Source: an uncultured Brevibacillus sp.
Lineage (GTDB): Bacteria; Bacillota; Bacilli; Brevibacillales; Brevibacillaceae
Length of the DNA: 64,000 nucleotides
NCBI RefSeq assembly: GCF_947502445.1
Contig: NZ_CANMZW010000006.1
Span: 124,001-188,000, forward strand
Direction of reading: 5' to 3'
In this document: in pieces, positions 1-9,318 of the stretch
Layout: every line of letters begins with the position of its first letter
How positions within the stretch are numbered: position 1 is the first letter of the stretch
Translations under genes and position numbers: made by a program
Notes under the pieces: generated by a model
Told to the model about the DNA's origin: nothing
Seen by the model: only the letters and a program-made list of their open reading frames with translations
Databases searched by the model: none

Positions 1-493
1 CATCATGCCACAAAAGAAAAACCCGGATGCAGCCGAGCTGATTCGTGGAAAAACAGGCCGCGTGTATGGATCGCTGACATCGCTTTTAACTACGATGAAG
101 GGATTGCCGCTTGCCTATAATAAAGACATGCAGGAAGACAAAGAGCCGTTCTTTGATGCATTGGATACTGTGCTGTCTTGCCTGCAAATCATGTCCAAAA
201 TGATTGCGACCATGAAGATTAACAGTGAAAATATGAAAAAAGCGGTGAAAGAGGGCTTCCTCAATGCGACAGAGGTTGCTGACTATTTGGTTAGCAAAGG
301 CGTTGCCTTCCGGGATGCACATAGCATCGTCGGCTCTATCGTCATTTATTGCGAGGATCATCAAAAAGCGATTGAGGAGCTGTCGCTTGCGGAATTGAAG
401 CAGCAAAGCCCGTTCATCGAGGATGACATCTATGAATTCATTGAGTATCGCAACATCTTGAACAAAGGGATCAAGGTAGGCTTGCTGAAATAA
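1..493 (+). CDS. argH: Argininosuccinate lyase, C-terminal part
   Basis: This is the 3' end of a gene that begins before the window; the reading frame is open from base 2. It opens inside the fumarase/aspartase superfamily signature ([10 protein letters not shown]), whose loop carries the catalytic serine. The C-terminal domain with the segment [14 protein letters not shown] is typical of argininosuccinate lyase, which splits argininosuccinate to arginine and fumarate in the last step of arginine synthesis. About 160 residues remain of a usual 460. A terminator follows directly, so it is the last gene of its transcript. Confidence 0.95.
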   Translation, partial: IMPQKKNPDAAELIRGKTGRVYGSLTSLLTTMKGLPLAYNKDMQEDKEPFFDALDTVLSCLQIMSKMIATMKINSENMKKAVKEGFLNATEVADYLVSKGVAFRDAHSIVGSIVIYCEDHQKAIEELSLAELKQQSPFIEDDIYEFIEYRNILNKGIKVGLLK

Positions 494-509
494 GTGCATG
501 GAATGTGCA

Positions 510-546
510 AAACCCGAGGACTTTTCCAAGTTTCTCGGGTTTTTGC
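510..546 (+). terminator. Rho-independent terminator after argH
   Basis: Inverted repeat AACCCGAG (511-518) and CTCGGGTT (534-541) with a 15-base loop and a T run. It lies between convergent genes and may serve both strands. Confidence 0.85.
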
Positions 547-551
547 GTGTT

Positions 552-1709
552 TTACTTGTCTGGTATTTTTTCGATTAGCTGACCAACCCATTTCTCCTTC
601 TCTTGATGTAGTTCAAGAGCAGCGTAGACACCATTTTCCCGTTTCCAAAGCATGTACGCTTGCTTCTCGGTCGGATGGACAAGAAGTAATGGCATTGTAT
701 CCCCTTTGATCCGATATTTTCGCAGCTCCGTTTTGGCTATCTCCTGTAAATAAGCGGCTTCGATGGGATTCCCAAGACTTATTGGGGGATGATGGAGCAG
801 TTCTTCCATCTCAAAATAATCAATTTTTACCCAATCGACATTCGTCAACTGGAAAGCGGCAATCGCTTCCTCCCAAACTGCCTGTAGCTTCTGTTCCAAC
901 TCTTTGTTTTCCTCACCAGTGCTCCGACTAAATTGAATTCTCATCAGTTCACCTTTGGCGTCAAGTGTAACAAAGTAAGAAAAGGAGTCATGGGAAGCAG
1001 GCATGCCTCTAGGCTGAAATTCGACGGTTGATTTGAGCCGAACCCCAGTAGGCTTTTCCTTTCCTTCTTCTCCGCTGATGGTTGCCGATGGTGTGACTGT
1101 GGAAGCGATATAGTCTTGCGCAAGCTGTTTGTCGATGTACGCAAGCCAGTCAGTAGCTTTTTCTTTGGCTTGTTCGATAGACAGAGGTGTTTGCGCGTCA
1201 TTTTCCAGTCCGTAGCGGGTGAATGCAATCAGCTGGCCGGTTTTTTCGTCGACGGTAATAGTAGCAACGTCTCCCTCTTTTTTCAATGTCATCTTATAGC
1301 CTTGACGATTGGTGGGCCTGTCATAGTCGCTTTCAATTATGTAAGGGAGCTTTAATTCCGGGAATGCCGTCAGTACCTTCTCAAAGGTAGCTTTGGCCGG
1401 GTCTGGTATATTGTCTAGAGAGGCATTTTTTGCGGTCCCTCCTGTCGTTATGAAGGGGGAGGGATGGGCCGACTGCTGGACAGGCAAAAGACTCTCGTAA
1501 TTTTTATAGAACAGAAAGCCAAAAAAGAAGACCGCTGCGCCTATCACAATCCATTTCAAGTGATAATACAATTGTAACTTGCTCTTGGACTGCTCCACTT
1601 TTTTTAACAGGACCTTCTGAATTTCTTCTGTTTTCTGTCCGGTTAAGGTGTAATGGGGCATGCTTCTCAATTTTTGAAACAATCTTTCATGATCATGAGA
1701 AAGTTTCAT
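552..1709 (-). CDS. Membrane-anchored anti-sigma factor-like protein with PepSY/YcdB-like extracellular region
   Basis: 385 residues: a charged cytoplasmic N-terminus of about 50 residues, one membrane helix (about 52-68, rich in V, I, F and G), then a large extracellular region. That region contains a PepSY/YcdB-like stretch around residues 120-190 with a TVDEKTGQLIAF turn. It overlaps the end of the ECF sigma gene by 17 bases, so the two are co-translated. Position and topology match an anti-sigma factor such as RsiX of Bacillus, which holds its sigma factor at the membrane until an envelope signal releases it. I see no sequence motif that proves sigma binding, so the role rests on context. 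Confidence 0.7.
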   Translation of the reverse strand: MKLSHDHERLFQKLRSMPHYTLTGQKTEEIQKVLLKKVEQSKSKLQLYYHLKWIVIGAAVFFFGFLFYKNYESLLPVQQSAHPSPFITTGGTAKNASLDNIPDPAKATFEKVLTAFPELKLPYIIESDYDRPTNRQGYKMTLKKEGDVATITVDEKTGQLIAFTRYGLENDAQTPLSIEQAKEKATDWLAYIDKQLAQDYIASTVTPSATISGEEGKEKPTGVRLKSTVEFQPRGMPASHDSFSYFVTLDAKGELMRIQFSRSTGEENKELEQKLQAVWEEAIAAFQLTNVDWVKIDYFEMEELLHHPPISLGNPIEAAYLQEIAKTELRKYRIKGDTMPLLLVHPTEKQAYMLWKRENGVYAALELHQEKEKWVGQLIEKIPDK

Positions 1710-2223
1710 GCTGTATTCCTCCTTTTGCTACAGGATTTAGCTCGTTTTCTAGTTGTTTTAGTGCACGATGCATCGTGACATTTACTTTTGTTAGACTCCA
1801 ACCGAGGATTTCTGCAGTTTCTGCTCCTGATAAACGCTGGATTCCCCTCAATATCAATACATCACGATAGGACTGCTTTAGCTTGCTGATGGCTTCATAC
1901 AGCTCTCGAGCATCCTCACTGGCTTCAAGTGCTTCGGTAGGTGTCTTGTCGGTGGATAAAAAGGAAGTCAGTAGCTTGCCGCTAAACAGCCTTTTTAGCT
2001 TTTGCTTTCTGTAATGGTCGATTGCTGCGTGACGAGCAATGCTGATAAGCCATGTCTTGCGATTGGATTTGTTCTCGAAACGATCAAAATGGGTGATGAC
2101 CTTGATAAATACATCCTGAACGATATCTTCTACGTCCATGCTTCCTGTGTAATAGACAAGGTAGTTATAAATGTCGTCCTTGTATTGAACAAATAAGCGT
2201 TCAATTTCTTGCTTATTCTGCAC
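1693..2223 (-). CDS. ECF-family RNA polymerase sigma factor (SigX-like)
   Basis: Region 2 is visible as DVEDIVQDVFIKV followed by RKTWLISIARHAAIDHYRK, and region 4 as QSYRDVLILRGIQRLSGAETAEILGW with a helix-turn-helix. The GTG at 2223 is preferred because GGAGTGA lies eight bases before it and the protein then begins as SigX-type factors do. An upstream ATG at 2301 is in frame but lacks a good ribosome binding site. The downstream gene overlaps and is the likely anti-sigma factor. This suggests cell-envelope stress control; the regulon cannot be read from here. Confidence 0.88.
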   Translation of the reverse strand: MQNKQEIERLFVQYKDDIYNYLVYYTGSMDVEDIVQDVFIKVITHFDRFENKSNRKTWLISIARHAAIDHYRKQKLKRLFSGKLLTSFLSTDKTPTEALEASEDARELYEAISKLKQSYRDVLILRGIQRLSGAETAEILGWSLTKVNVTMHRALKQLENELNPVAKGGIQHETFS

Positions 2224-2433
2224 ATTTTTCACTCCAATCTCATTCATGCACAGATTAGACGGATCATCTTTCTTTTTTATTACAGCATCTTCCATATGCA
2301 TCCGAAGATGTAAGTAGCGTCCTCGTTTGAAAATGCTGCACCTTTGCTAATCTTCCCCCTTTTTACTATGATACAGATACAATCATATGGCTCTCTTCAC
2401 TTTTGAAAAAATCCCTATTAGGATGATGATTCA

Positions 2434-3117
2434 ATGAACATTTTACTTGTGGAAGATGATAAAACGATCGCGTCTGGACTGGAGTATTCATTGCAACAAG
2501 ACCAGTTTTCTACGGTTTTGTGCCAGGACGTTGCATCTGCGAAAAAGGTCATAACCAAGCAGCTGAATCAGTTTTCTCTATGTTTATTTGATCTATCCCT
2601 GCCGGATGGAAGCGGTTATGAATTGTGCAAAATGGTGAAGCAGCAAAGTGACATCCCTGTTATTTTCCTTACCGCCGTTGATGATGAAGTCAATGTCGTG
2701 ATGGGACTGGATATGGGAGCGGACGACTATATTACCAAGCCGTTTCGCATTCGCGAGCTGCTTTCACGGATTAAATCGGTTTTGCGCAGATATCAGAAGC
2801 AGCCGCAGCCCAAGACAGTCATCGACTTCGATCCGATCCGCATCCATACATTGGAAGGAAAAGTATACAAGCATGGCGTTGAAATTCCACTGACTGCGCT
2901 GGAGTACCGCTTATTGCTGATCTTCGCCAACCATCTCGGGCAGATTCTCTCCAGAAATCAGCTTTTGGAACAAATTTGGGATGTGGCCGGGGACTTCGTC
3001 AATGACAATACGTTAACCGTTTATATGAAAAGGCTGAGGGAAAAACTGGAGGATGATCCAAAGGCTCCAACTATCATTAAAACCGTGCGCGGTTTAGGTT
3101 ATAAGGTCGGTGAGTAG
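2434..3117 (+). CDS. OmpR/PhoB-family response regulator
   Basis: 227 residues with an N-terminal receiver domain (acidic pair in LLVEDD, phosphoacceptor Asp in CLFDLSLPDG near residue 53, K in DYITKPF) and a C-terminal winged helix (TALEYRLLLIFANHLG, RGLGYKV). It is read with the kinase gene that overlaps its stop codon. Its probable target is the set of 11-bp direct repeats in front of the ABC transporter genes at 4132-4158. Confidence 0.93.
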   Translation: MNILLVEDDKTIASGLEYSLQQDQFSTVLCQDVASAKKVITKQLNQFSLCLFDLSLPDGSGYELCKMVKQQSDIPVIFLTAVDDEVNVVMGLDMGADDYITKPFRIRELLSRIKSVLRRYQKQPQPKTVIDFDPIRIHTLEGKVYKHGVEIPLTALEYRLLLIFANHLGQILSRNQLLEQIWDVAGDFVNDNTLTVYMKRLREKLEDDPKAPTIIKTVRGLGYKVGE

Positions 3118-4120
3118 CATGCTGCGTAATCGCGAAATCCGTCTCGTATTTTTGGTGATGTGTACGATCAGTTTAGCCTTGCTTGTAGTTGCGACCTTTG
3201 TTTCGCTTGCTGCCGTCATCCTGATTCTCCTTACTTCTCTGTTACTGATCGGATGCAGCCTCTTTTTTACGAGACTAAGATATCAAGAGATTGAAAAGCT
3301 CTCGGGCTATGTACGACGAATTAGCGGTGGGGATTATACCTTTGACGTACGCGATAATCGCGAAGGGGAACTCAGCATTTTGAAAAATACGATTTATAAA
3401 GTAACGGTCATGCTATCAGAGCAAAGCGCCCTTTTGCACAAAGACAAAATCCATCTGACAGAAGCGATTTCAGATATCTCCCACCAGCTGAAAGCACCTC
3501 TAACCTCGATGATGGTCATGGCGGATTTAGTAGATGACACCAACCTGCCGGAAGCGAAAAGAAAGGAATTTACGCGCAATATTCGGATTCAGCTCGAACG
3601 GCTGGATTGGCTTGTTTCAACGTTATTAAAGCTATCAAAAATTGATGCAGATGCTGTACCGTTCAAGAAGGATCAAGTCATGGTGGCAGGGCTCATTGAA
3701 AAAGCGCTTCACCCTGTTCTCATTCCAATCGACATCAAAGAGCAGACGATTTCGATCACGGGAGAGAACAGCGTCTCGTTTGTAGGCGATCTGAACTGGA
3801 CTACAGAAGCGCTGATCAATATTTTAAAAAATGCGGTGGAGCATACGCAGGAAGGTGGAACCATCGCGATTTCCTTTTCGGAGAATCCATTGTTTACGGA
3901 AATGTTGATCACAGATAACGGGAAAGGCATCCCGAGAGAAGAGCTTCCTTTTATTTTCAAGCGTTTTTATAAAGGAAAGAATGCGGGCGAGGGGAGCAGC
4001 GGGATTGGTCTCTCGATGGCTCATAGTATCATCACGAAGCAGAATGGAGTTATCGATGTTCAAAGTGATGTTCATAAGGGAACTGAGTTTCGGATTCGCT
4101 TCTACAAGCAAGTCTACTAA
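3110..4120 (+). CDS. Intramembrane-sensing sensor histidine kinase (BceS-like)
   Basis: 336 residues from a GTG that overlaps the stop of the response regulator; an ATG at 3119 is the alternative. Two adjacent N-terminal membrane helices (about 12-30 and 33-52) have almost no extracellular loop, which is the mark of kinases that sense through a partner transporter. A HAMP-like linker follows, then the phosphoacceptor block ISDISHQLKAPLTSM, an N box (ILKNAVEHT) and G boxes (DNGKGIP, GSSGIGLSM). The partner is presumably the FtsX-type transporter directly downstream. Confidence 0.9.
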   Translation: MSSMLRNREIRLVFLVMCTISLALLVVATFVSLAAVILILLTSLLLIGCSLFFTRLRYQEIEKLSGYVRRISGGDYTFDVRDNREGELSILKNTIYKVTVMLSEQSALLHKDKIHLTEAISDISHQLKAPLTSMMVMADLVDDTNLPEAKRKEFTRNIRIQLERLDWLVSTLLKLSKIDADAVPFKKDQVMVAGLIEKALHPVLIPIDIKEQTISITGENSVSFVGDLNWTTEALINILKNAVEHTQEGGTIAISFSENPLFTEMLITDNGKGIPREELPFIFKRFYKGKNAGEGSSGIGLSMAHSIITKQNGVIDVQSDVHKGTEFRIRFYKQVY

Positions 4121-4174
4121 GTGACGAGATTGTCACTTTCCAGTCACTGCAATGTCACTTCGGACAGATATACT
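4121..4174 (+). promoter_or_regulatory. Response-regulator operator of 11-bp phased repeats plus -10 box
   Basis: GTCAC occurs at 4132, 4143 and 4154, exactly 11 bases apart, preceded by an inverted GTGAC at 4121, also 11 bases away. A -10 box TATACT (4169-4174) follows ten bases after the last repeat, and no -35 box is needed. This is the arrangement of PhoB/OmpR activator sites. It sits between the kinase gene and the ABC genes, whose start is at 4207. Confidence 0.75.
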
Positions 4175-4206
4175 ACATCCATCAGCAAACGTATGGAGGT
4201 TTCAGT

Positions 4207-4890
4207 ATGGAAATTCTGAAGATCGAACATCTGTCTAAAGTGTTTGGAAAAGGTGACACGGCAGTAAAAGCGCTCGATGACGTATCCTTCTCGGTGAATA
4301 AAGGTGAGTTCGTCGCCATTGTCGGTCCGTCCGGTTCGGGGAAATCAACGCTATTACATTTGCTAGGCGGTGTAGATCGGCCAACAAGTGGAAAAGTATT
4401 TGTGGATAGTACGGACATGTATAGCCTGAATGAAACGCAGCTGGCGATTTTCAGGCGGAGACAAATCGGTTTGATTTATCAGTTCTACAATCTTCTTCCG
4501 ATTTTAACAGTGGAAGAGAACATGCAGCTACCGCTCTTGCTTGATGAGCACAAGGTGGATCAGAAGCAGTTTGAGGATTTGGTGAAGACGTTGAATTTAC
4601 AAAATCGCTTAAATCATCTACCCAACCAGCTCTCTGGCGGGCAGCAGCAGCGGGTCTCGATAGGACGAGCGTTGATGAATCAGCCCGCGATCATACTGGC
4701 TGATGAGCCAACCGGAAATTTGGACAGCAAAAACAGCAGCGAAATCATTGACTTATTGAAAATGTTCAACAAAACCTATCATCAGACGTTGATTATGATT
4801 ACCCATGATGAGCGAATTGCTTTGCAGGCCGATCGTATTATCGCGATTGAAGATGGACGGATTGCGAGAGACGAGGTCATTCGACCATGA
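4207..4890 (+). CDS. ABC transporter ATP-binding protein, MacB/BceA type
   Basis: 227 residues with Walker A GPSGSGKST, signature [14 protein letters not shown], Walker B ILADEPTGNLD and the switch histidine in MITHDE. The GNLD ending is typical of ATPases paired with FtsX-type permeases. GGAGGT lies just before the ATG. Its stop overlaps the permease start (ATGA), so the pair is coupled. With the neighbouring two-component system this resembles antimicrobial-peptide resistance modules of Bacillota. Confidence 0.95.
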   Translation: MEILKIEHLSKVFGKGDTAVKALDDVSFSVNKGEFVAIVGPSGSGKSTLLHLLGGVDRPTSGKVFVDSTDMYSLNETQLAIFRRRQIGLIYQFYNLLPILTVEENMQLPLLLDEHKVDQKQFEDLVKTLNLQNRLNHLPNQLSGGQQQRVSIGRALMNQPAIILADEPTGNLDSKNSSEIIDLLKMFNKTYHQTLIMITHDERIALQADRIIAIEDGRIARDEVIRP

Positions 4891-7460
4891 ATATTATCAA
4901 TAAGCTAACGCTCAGGCATTTAATGAAAAATAAGAAACAGACGCTTGTGACCATTATGGGAGTCATTATTTCAGTGGCGATGGTAACGGCTGTGATCACG
5001 CTTGGCTCGTCTTTTTTGGCGCTGATGCAAAAGGAAACGATAAAAGACAATGGAGAATGGCATGTCCTGTACAAAGGCGTAAACAAAGAGCAGCTCGATG
5101 CGATCAAGCAGGATACGCAGACCAAACAACTCATGACTTCAAAGGAGCGCGGCTATGCCTTGCTGCCAGGGAGCCAAAATGCAGGCAAGCCCTATTTGTT
5201 TATAAAAGCGTATAATGCCCAAGGCTTTACGAACTTCCCGATCGTATTAAGCGAAGGGAGATTTCCAGAGCGAGCAGATGAGATTGTTCTCTCGGAAGCG
5301 ATCGCCACAAATGCCAAAGTCGTTTATCGAATAGGGGATCATGTAACCCTTGAGGTTGGACAGCGCCATATTCAAGCTAATCCAAGCGATACGAATCTGT
5401 CGCAAAAAGACCAATTACGATCCAGCGCTGGTGCGAGCATGGAAACCTTAGTTGATACAAAAGCCGAGACGTATACCGTTGTCGGGTTTATCAAACGTCC
5501 TACATGGGAGCAGACGTGGGCGCCGGGGTATACGGTCCTTACCTATATAGATGAGAGCATGCTGGATGCAAACCAGTCTGTTGACGTGAGCGTTGTCGTA
5601 GAGAAAATCGATAGTACTGTATTTGATCATGCCAAAGACCTGGCAGAGAAAAACAACATCAGCTCGTTTAAAACGAATGACTCGCTACTGCGTTATTATG
5701 GGGTGATGGGTGGCGGATTGGGCCAAACCTACAACTCGTTATTGCTCATTGTTATGCTTGTGATTGTCGTCGGTTCGGTTTCGTTAATCTACAATGCTTT
5801 TGCGATTTCCGTCTCGGAGCGTTCACGTCATCTCGGGATGCTCGCAAGTGTTGGGGCGACGAGAAGACAGAAGCGAAATTCGGTGTTTTTTGAGGGGGCG
5901 GTGATTGGCGCCATTAGCATTCCCTTGGGCGTCATCTTTGGCATGCTTGGTATCGATATTACTTTTGGCTTTATCAACCCGATTCTTGAGGATGCGATGG
6001 GTGTCACTGAAAAACTGACATTGGTCGTCACGCCTCTATCAATTGCCCTCGCTTGTCTGGTCTCGATTATCACGATTTTCATATCTACGTATGTTCCAGC
6101 TCAAAGAGCCTCTAAAATTTCTGCCATCGATGCCATTCGGCAAACCGCGGATATTAAGCTCACAAGTAAAGCGTTGAAAACCTCCAAGCTGGTCAAACGG
6201 TTATTCGGTGTAGAAGCGGAGATCGGCTTGAAAAATTTGAAAAGAAACAAACGCAGATATTATGCTACTGTGTTTTCCCTTGTCATAAGTATTGTGCTGT
6301 TTCTGGTCGTGTCCTTTTTTACTTCCAACCTGCAAAAATCACTTGAGATTTCACAAAAAGGCTATAACTATGATATCGCTTTATACACAGTCGGCGAAGG
6401 GGCAACGCTAGAAGATGAGCAATCGGTAAAAACGATCACATCGTTGGAAAATGTCACTGAATCTAATTTGATAAAACATATGAATGGCAACTACATGTGG
6501 CTTGCTGAAGAAGCTGTTTCTGAAAATGTAAAGCCATATTTGGATCAGGAACATAACTTGTATAAATACGGTATCCGTGTAAATGCCATGCGCGAAGACA
6601 AGCTAAAAGCGTATGCCAAACAGGTTGGTGTAGAGTATGCAAAGCTGACGAATCTGGATCACCCGACTGCCGTATTGATTGATACCATGACGTTTCCAGA
6701 TGAACAGGGTAAATTTATCGAGACAAGAGTCAATAAGAAAGTAGGGGAAATGCTGGATCTCGTCTCCGAAGATAATAAACAGGAAGTGGTCAATCAGGTG
6801 GAGCTGGCCGCAGTCACTGATCATTTCCCTATGGGAATTGTACAAACCGAAAGCATCCTTAGAGCGAATCTTGTCGTGTCCGAGCCCGTCTTCGAGCAGC
6901 TCTTGAAAAAAAGCGTCTTTGTTAACTCTTATTCAGGACTCTACCTGAAAAGCAAGGAGCCTTTGAAAACACAACAAAATATTGAAGAAATGCAGAAGGA
7001 TTTAACTGTCATGAACCTGTTTCAAGAAAGGCAGCGCTCTGAACGAAAGATATTGTTCATGTCTGTCTTTGTCTATGGCTTCGTGGCATTAATTACGGCA
7101 GTTTCGATGGCGAATATATTTAACACAATCTCGACGAGTGTGGCTCTTCGCAATCGAGAATTTGCGATGCTGAGGTCGGTGGGAATGACGCCGAAAAGCT
7201 TTCATAAAATGATCAACTACGAAAGCATTTTTTATGGGATCAAGTCGCTTGTCTACGGTCTTCCAATCAGTGCCGTGATTATGGTGTTGATTTACCGTTC
7301 CTTCAGTTATAGCTTTTCATATGAATTCGTATTGCCTTGGACTAGCATTTTGTATGTGGTCGCTGCTGTATTTGTGATCGTAAGCTTGTCCATGTATTAC
7401 GCGAGCGTCAAAGTGAAGAAAGCAAACATTATCGATGCTTTGAAGCAGGAGAATCTATAG
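4887..7460 (+). CDS. FtsX-family ABC transporter permease, two FtsX domains
   Basis: 857 residues. A membrane helix at about 18-38 is followed by a large extracellular domain (about 45-285), then three helices of the first FtsX domain (about 290-410). A linker and a second extracellular domain follow, and three C-terminal helices (about 730-850) form the second FtsX domain. This is longer than BceB (about 650) and has two extracellular domains, unlike the single large one of BceB. The likely job is moving or extracting peptides or lipids at the membrane; the substrate is unknown. A terminator follows. Confidence 0.9.
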   Translation: MNIINKLTLRHLMKNKKQTLVTIMGVIISVAMVTAVITLGSSFLALMQKETIKDNGEWHVLYKGVNKEQLDAIKQDTQTKQLMTSKERGYALLPGSQNAGKPYLFIKAYNAQGFTNFPIVLSEGRFPERADEIVLSEAIATNAKVVYRIGDHVTLEVGQRHIQANPSDTNLSQKDQLRSSAGASMETLVDTKAETYTVVGFIKRPTWEQTWAPGYTVLTYIDESMLDANQSVDVSVVVEKIDSTVFDHAKDLAEKNNISSFKTNDSLLRYYGVMGGGLGQTYNSLLLIVMLVIVVGSVSLIYNAFAISVSERSRHLGMLASVGATRRQKRNSVFFEGAVIGAISIPLGVIFGMLGIDITFGFINPILEDAMGVTEKLTLVVTPLSIALACLVSIITIFISTYVPAQRASKISAIDAIRQTADIKLTSKALKTSKLVKRLFGVEAEIGLKNLKRNKRRYYATVFSLVISIVLFLVVSFFTSNLQKSLEISQKGYNYDIALYTVGEGATLEDEQSVKTITSLENVTESNLIKHMNGNYMWLAEEAVSENVKPYLDQEHNLYKYGIRVNAMREDKLKAYAKQVGVEYAKLTNLDHPTAVLIDTMTFPDEQGKFIETRVNKKVGEMLDLVSEDNKQEVVNQVELAAVTDHFPMGIVQTESILRANLVVSEPVFEQLLKKSVFVNSYSGLYLKSKEPLKTQQNIEEMQKDLTVMNLFQERQRSERKILFMSVFVYGFVALITAVSMANIFNTISTSVALRNREFAMLRSVGMTPKSFHKMINYESIFYGIKSLVYGLPISAVIMVLIYRSFSYSFSYEFVLPWTSILYVVAAVFVIVSLSMYYASVKVKKANIIDALKQENL

Positions 7461-7471
7461 ATGTAGAGGAG

Positions 7472-7506
7472 AAAGAAGCCCTTTCTTTAGAGAGGGCTTC
7501 TTTCTC
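7472..7506 (+). terminator. Terminator after the ABC transporter operon
   Basis: Inverted repeat GAAGCCCT and AGGGCTTC around a short loop, followed by TTTCTC. Confidence 0.8.
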
Positions 7507-7522
7507 TATGCTCACAATGGTC

Positions 7523-7687
7523 CTAAATCGTAGAGGGAACAACGAACGTCGGATTTTGCTGATTCAAAATATCTTCCATTCGCTGCTTCACACTCTGCTT
7601 ATAGGCTGGATCAGGCAAAATGTAAAAGCGGGAGAGATGCCTTGCTCGACAAATGGGCGAAAACTCTTCTAATAGAACATTTTTCAT
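7523..7687 (-). CDS. Small hypothetical protein, 54 residues
   Basis: A short reading frame starting MKNVLLEEF. The ATG at 7687 is chosen because GAAGGTGA lies six bases before it; an in-frame ATG at 7705 has no such site. It is charged and has no membrane helix, with one Pro-rich stretch (YILPDPAY). I do not recognise a family. Support is only the good ribosome binding site and the position in an otherwise empty 370-base gap. Confidence 0.4.
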   Translation of the reverse strand: MKNVLLEEFSPICRARHLSRFYILPDPAYKQSVKQRMEDILNQQNPTFVVPSTI

Positions 7688-7835
7688 CGAATCACCTTCA
7701 ATCATTGAAATCGTTTGTCCGATACTTATTCAGAGAGATTTTGTCTTGCATAGAACAGGGATAGAATACCATAATTGACTTTTGGTGACAAAATTCCGTC
7801 TAGTGAAAATTTGGGTTGAGAAACGAGGGAGAAGG

Positions 7836-9014
7836 ATGAAGCACTGCACGTTATACGTCTCTATACAGCAGCACCAAAAAGTAATCGATGCGATCATGGA
7901 GGCTTTTCGTGACAAGTCGGTTGAGGTGTCTGCAGATGGGCGGACCGTAACGGTAACAGATAAAAAATGGTTTAGCAAAAGTACGGTCACGTTTACTCTC
8001 ATGCGCGAGGATAGTGATTCGGAAGCATTTCTGCAAATGAAGCAAGGGATGTACGGCTTCTTCGCACAAATCGAAACAGGCCACGAAAAAGTAAAGCAAA
8101 AGCTACTGCTGCAAATAACCGCGCTCAACGTGGCGGTAGGTATCGTAGCAAGCAAAGAGTTAGACGAGGAACTGTTCAGCAGAATTACTACAGTTGCTGG
8201 AGAAGTGCTTGGCATCGTTTTTCTGCCCTCGGGAGATATGTTGGACAAGCAGGGCAGCTTGATCCTGAATACCTCGGGTGAATCGGAGCTCGATGATTTT
8301 ATGTTAAATGTGAGCGTGGACCTGATCGATAGGCATGTCCGGCCTTCGCAGTCGGGAGAAGAGCGCAAAGCACGAAGCATCAAGCTTTTGCAGGAGCAGG
8401 GGATTCCCTCCATTGCACATCTGCCGGTCATCGTCGGGGACGAGGAGGCGGTCATCAGGACAAAGGAAGAGATTGTCCAGCGTGCAATCGCCTTGTGCTT
8501 AATTGCCGTATATGCTGGCGGAATCGCAGAAAATGGCAATGTCCAGGAAGAGCGAGAGTTTATTGAGGAAATTATTGAGCAGTACAGGGCAGCCAATTTC
8601 TTTACGGAAAAAGAAAAAATGCTTTTGGCTGATCCCCAGCCCAACCAGACAGATACGATCCAGATGGTATGGATGTACGAGTGCTACTGGGTACTGTTGT
8701 GGGCGCTCGGGTATAAGGAAGAGCTCGAGTTTCCCAGTCAAATTTGTGATGTGGGAATGGCGGTTGACGCTTTGCGAGGCGCTGGTGACTACGATACCTT
8801 CTATCAGAATGCGGTGGTGCGCAGCAAGGCAGAGATTCTGGATCAGGCCGATTTGATCTACCGTTACGATTGGGCTTGCGTCAATGCGAGAATAAACGGC
8901 AGGATTGTAGAGGGCGGGCTGAACGATGAAGTCGTATTGGAACGTCACAGAGCGCTGAATTGGCTCGTCAACTACATGGAGGACGAGTGGGATGATGTGC
9001 GGACAGATACGTAA
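7836..9014 (+). CDS. DUF4272 domain-containing protein
   Basis: 392 residues from an ATG preceded by GGGAGAAGG. The C-terminal half, from ERKARSIKLLQEQGIP onward and including the W-rich segment MYECYWVLLWALG, matches the DUF4272 family as I know it. The N-terminal half has a two-part alpha/beta fold of unknown role. No signal peptide or membrane helix is seen, so it is probably cytoplasmic. The function of DUF4272 is not known. It is transcribed alone and ends at a terminator. The 3' end of the gene and the bases just after it carry a 10-bp tandem repeat (GATGCGTAAA type, 9005-9032). Confidence 0.8.
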   Translation: MKHCTLYVSIQQHQKVIDAIMEAFRDKSVEVSADGRTVTVTDKKWFSKSTVTFTLMREDSDSEAFLQMKQGMYGFFAQIETGHEKVKQKLLLQITALNVAVGIVASKELDEELFSRITTVAGEVLGIVFLPSGDMLDKQGSLILNTSGESELDDFMLNVSVDLIDRHVRPSQSGEERKARSIKLLQEQGIPSIAHLPVIVGDEEAVIRTKEEIVQRAIALCLIAVYAGGIAENGNVQEEREFIEEIIEQYRAANFFTEKEKMLLADPQPNQTDTIQMVWMYECYWVLLWALGYKEELEFPSQICDVGMAVDALRGAGDYDTFYQNAVVRSKAEILDQADLIYRYDWACVNARINGRIVEGGLNDEVVLERHRALNWLVNYMEDEWDDVRTDT

Positions 9015-9051
9015 AGATGCGTAAAGATGCGTGATAAATTATTGAGAGGGA

Positions 9052-9092
9052 AAAGCTGATGTCTTGGAAAATGGTGTCAGCTCTTCTTTTTC
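9052..9092 (+). terminator. Terminator after the DUF4272 gene
   Basis: AGCTGA and TCAGCT arms around a short internal stem, followed by CTTCTTTTTC. Confidence 0.7.
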
Positions 9093-9279
9093 GATAAAGT
9101 GATAGGGCTTGAATGACTTGAAAATGTGAAACAGTCGTTGTGCGTATTTTACGTGACGACTTTTTTACGTAATAACACGAACCTATGTAAGAAGAAACAA
9201 AAGATAATCTACCAAAGACGGACCTTTCAGATGAAAGCCTGTGAAAGAGAGACATGCTTCGATTTTGCAAAGGATTCTA

Positions 9280-9314
9280 TTACTATACGATTCGACAAAC
9301 ATGTATTATAGTAA
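9280..9314. promoter_or_regulatory. 8-bp dyad upstream of the nickel/peptide-type ABC operon
   Basis: TTACTATA (9280-9287) and TATAGTAA (9307-9314) form a perfect inverted repeat with 19 bases between, inside the AT-rich stretch where the promoter of the downstream operon should be. It could be an operator for a dimeric or tetrameric regulator. I could not fix -35 and -10 boxes with confidence. Confidence 0.4.
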
Positions 9315-9318
9315 GCTA

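Noticed and set aside
2302-2433. Autoregulatory ECF promoter before the SigX-like gene
   Set aside because: I could not find a convincing TGAAAC/TGTAAC box with a matching -10 at proper spacing.
7730-8644. Minus-strand frame of 304 codons opposite the DUF4272 gene
   Set aside because: Ser/Cys-rich composition typical of antisense frames; the plus-strand gene has a proper start and family match.
9280-9314. NikR operator
   Set aside because: Half-sites and spacing (8-19-8, TTACTATA) do not fit the GTATGA-N16-TCATAC pattern.
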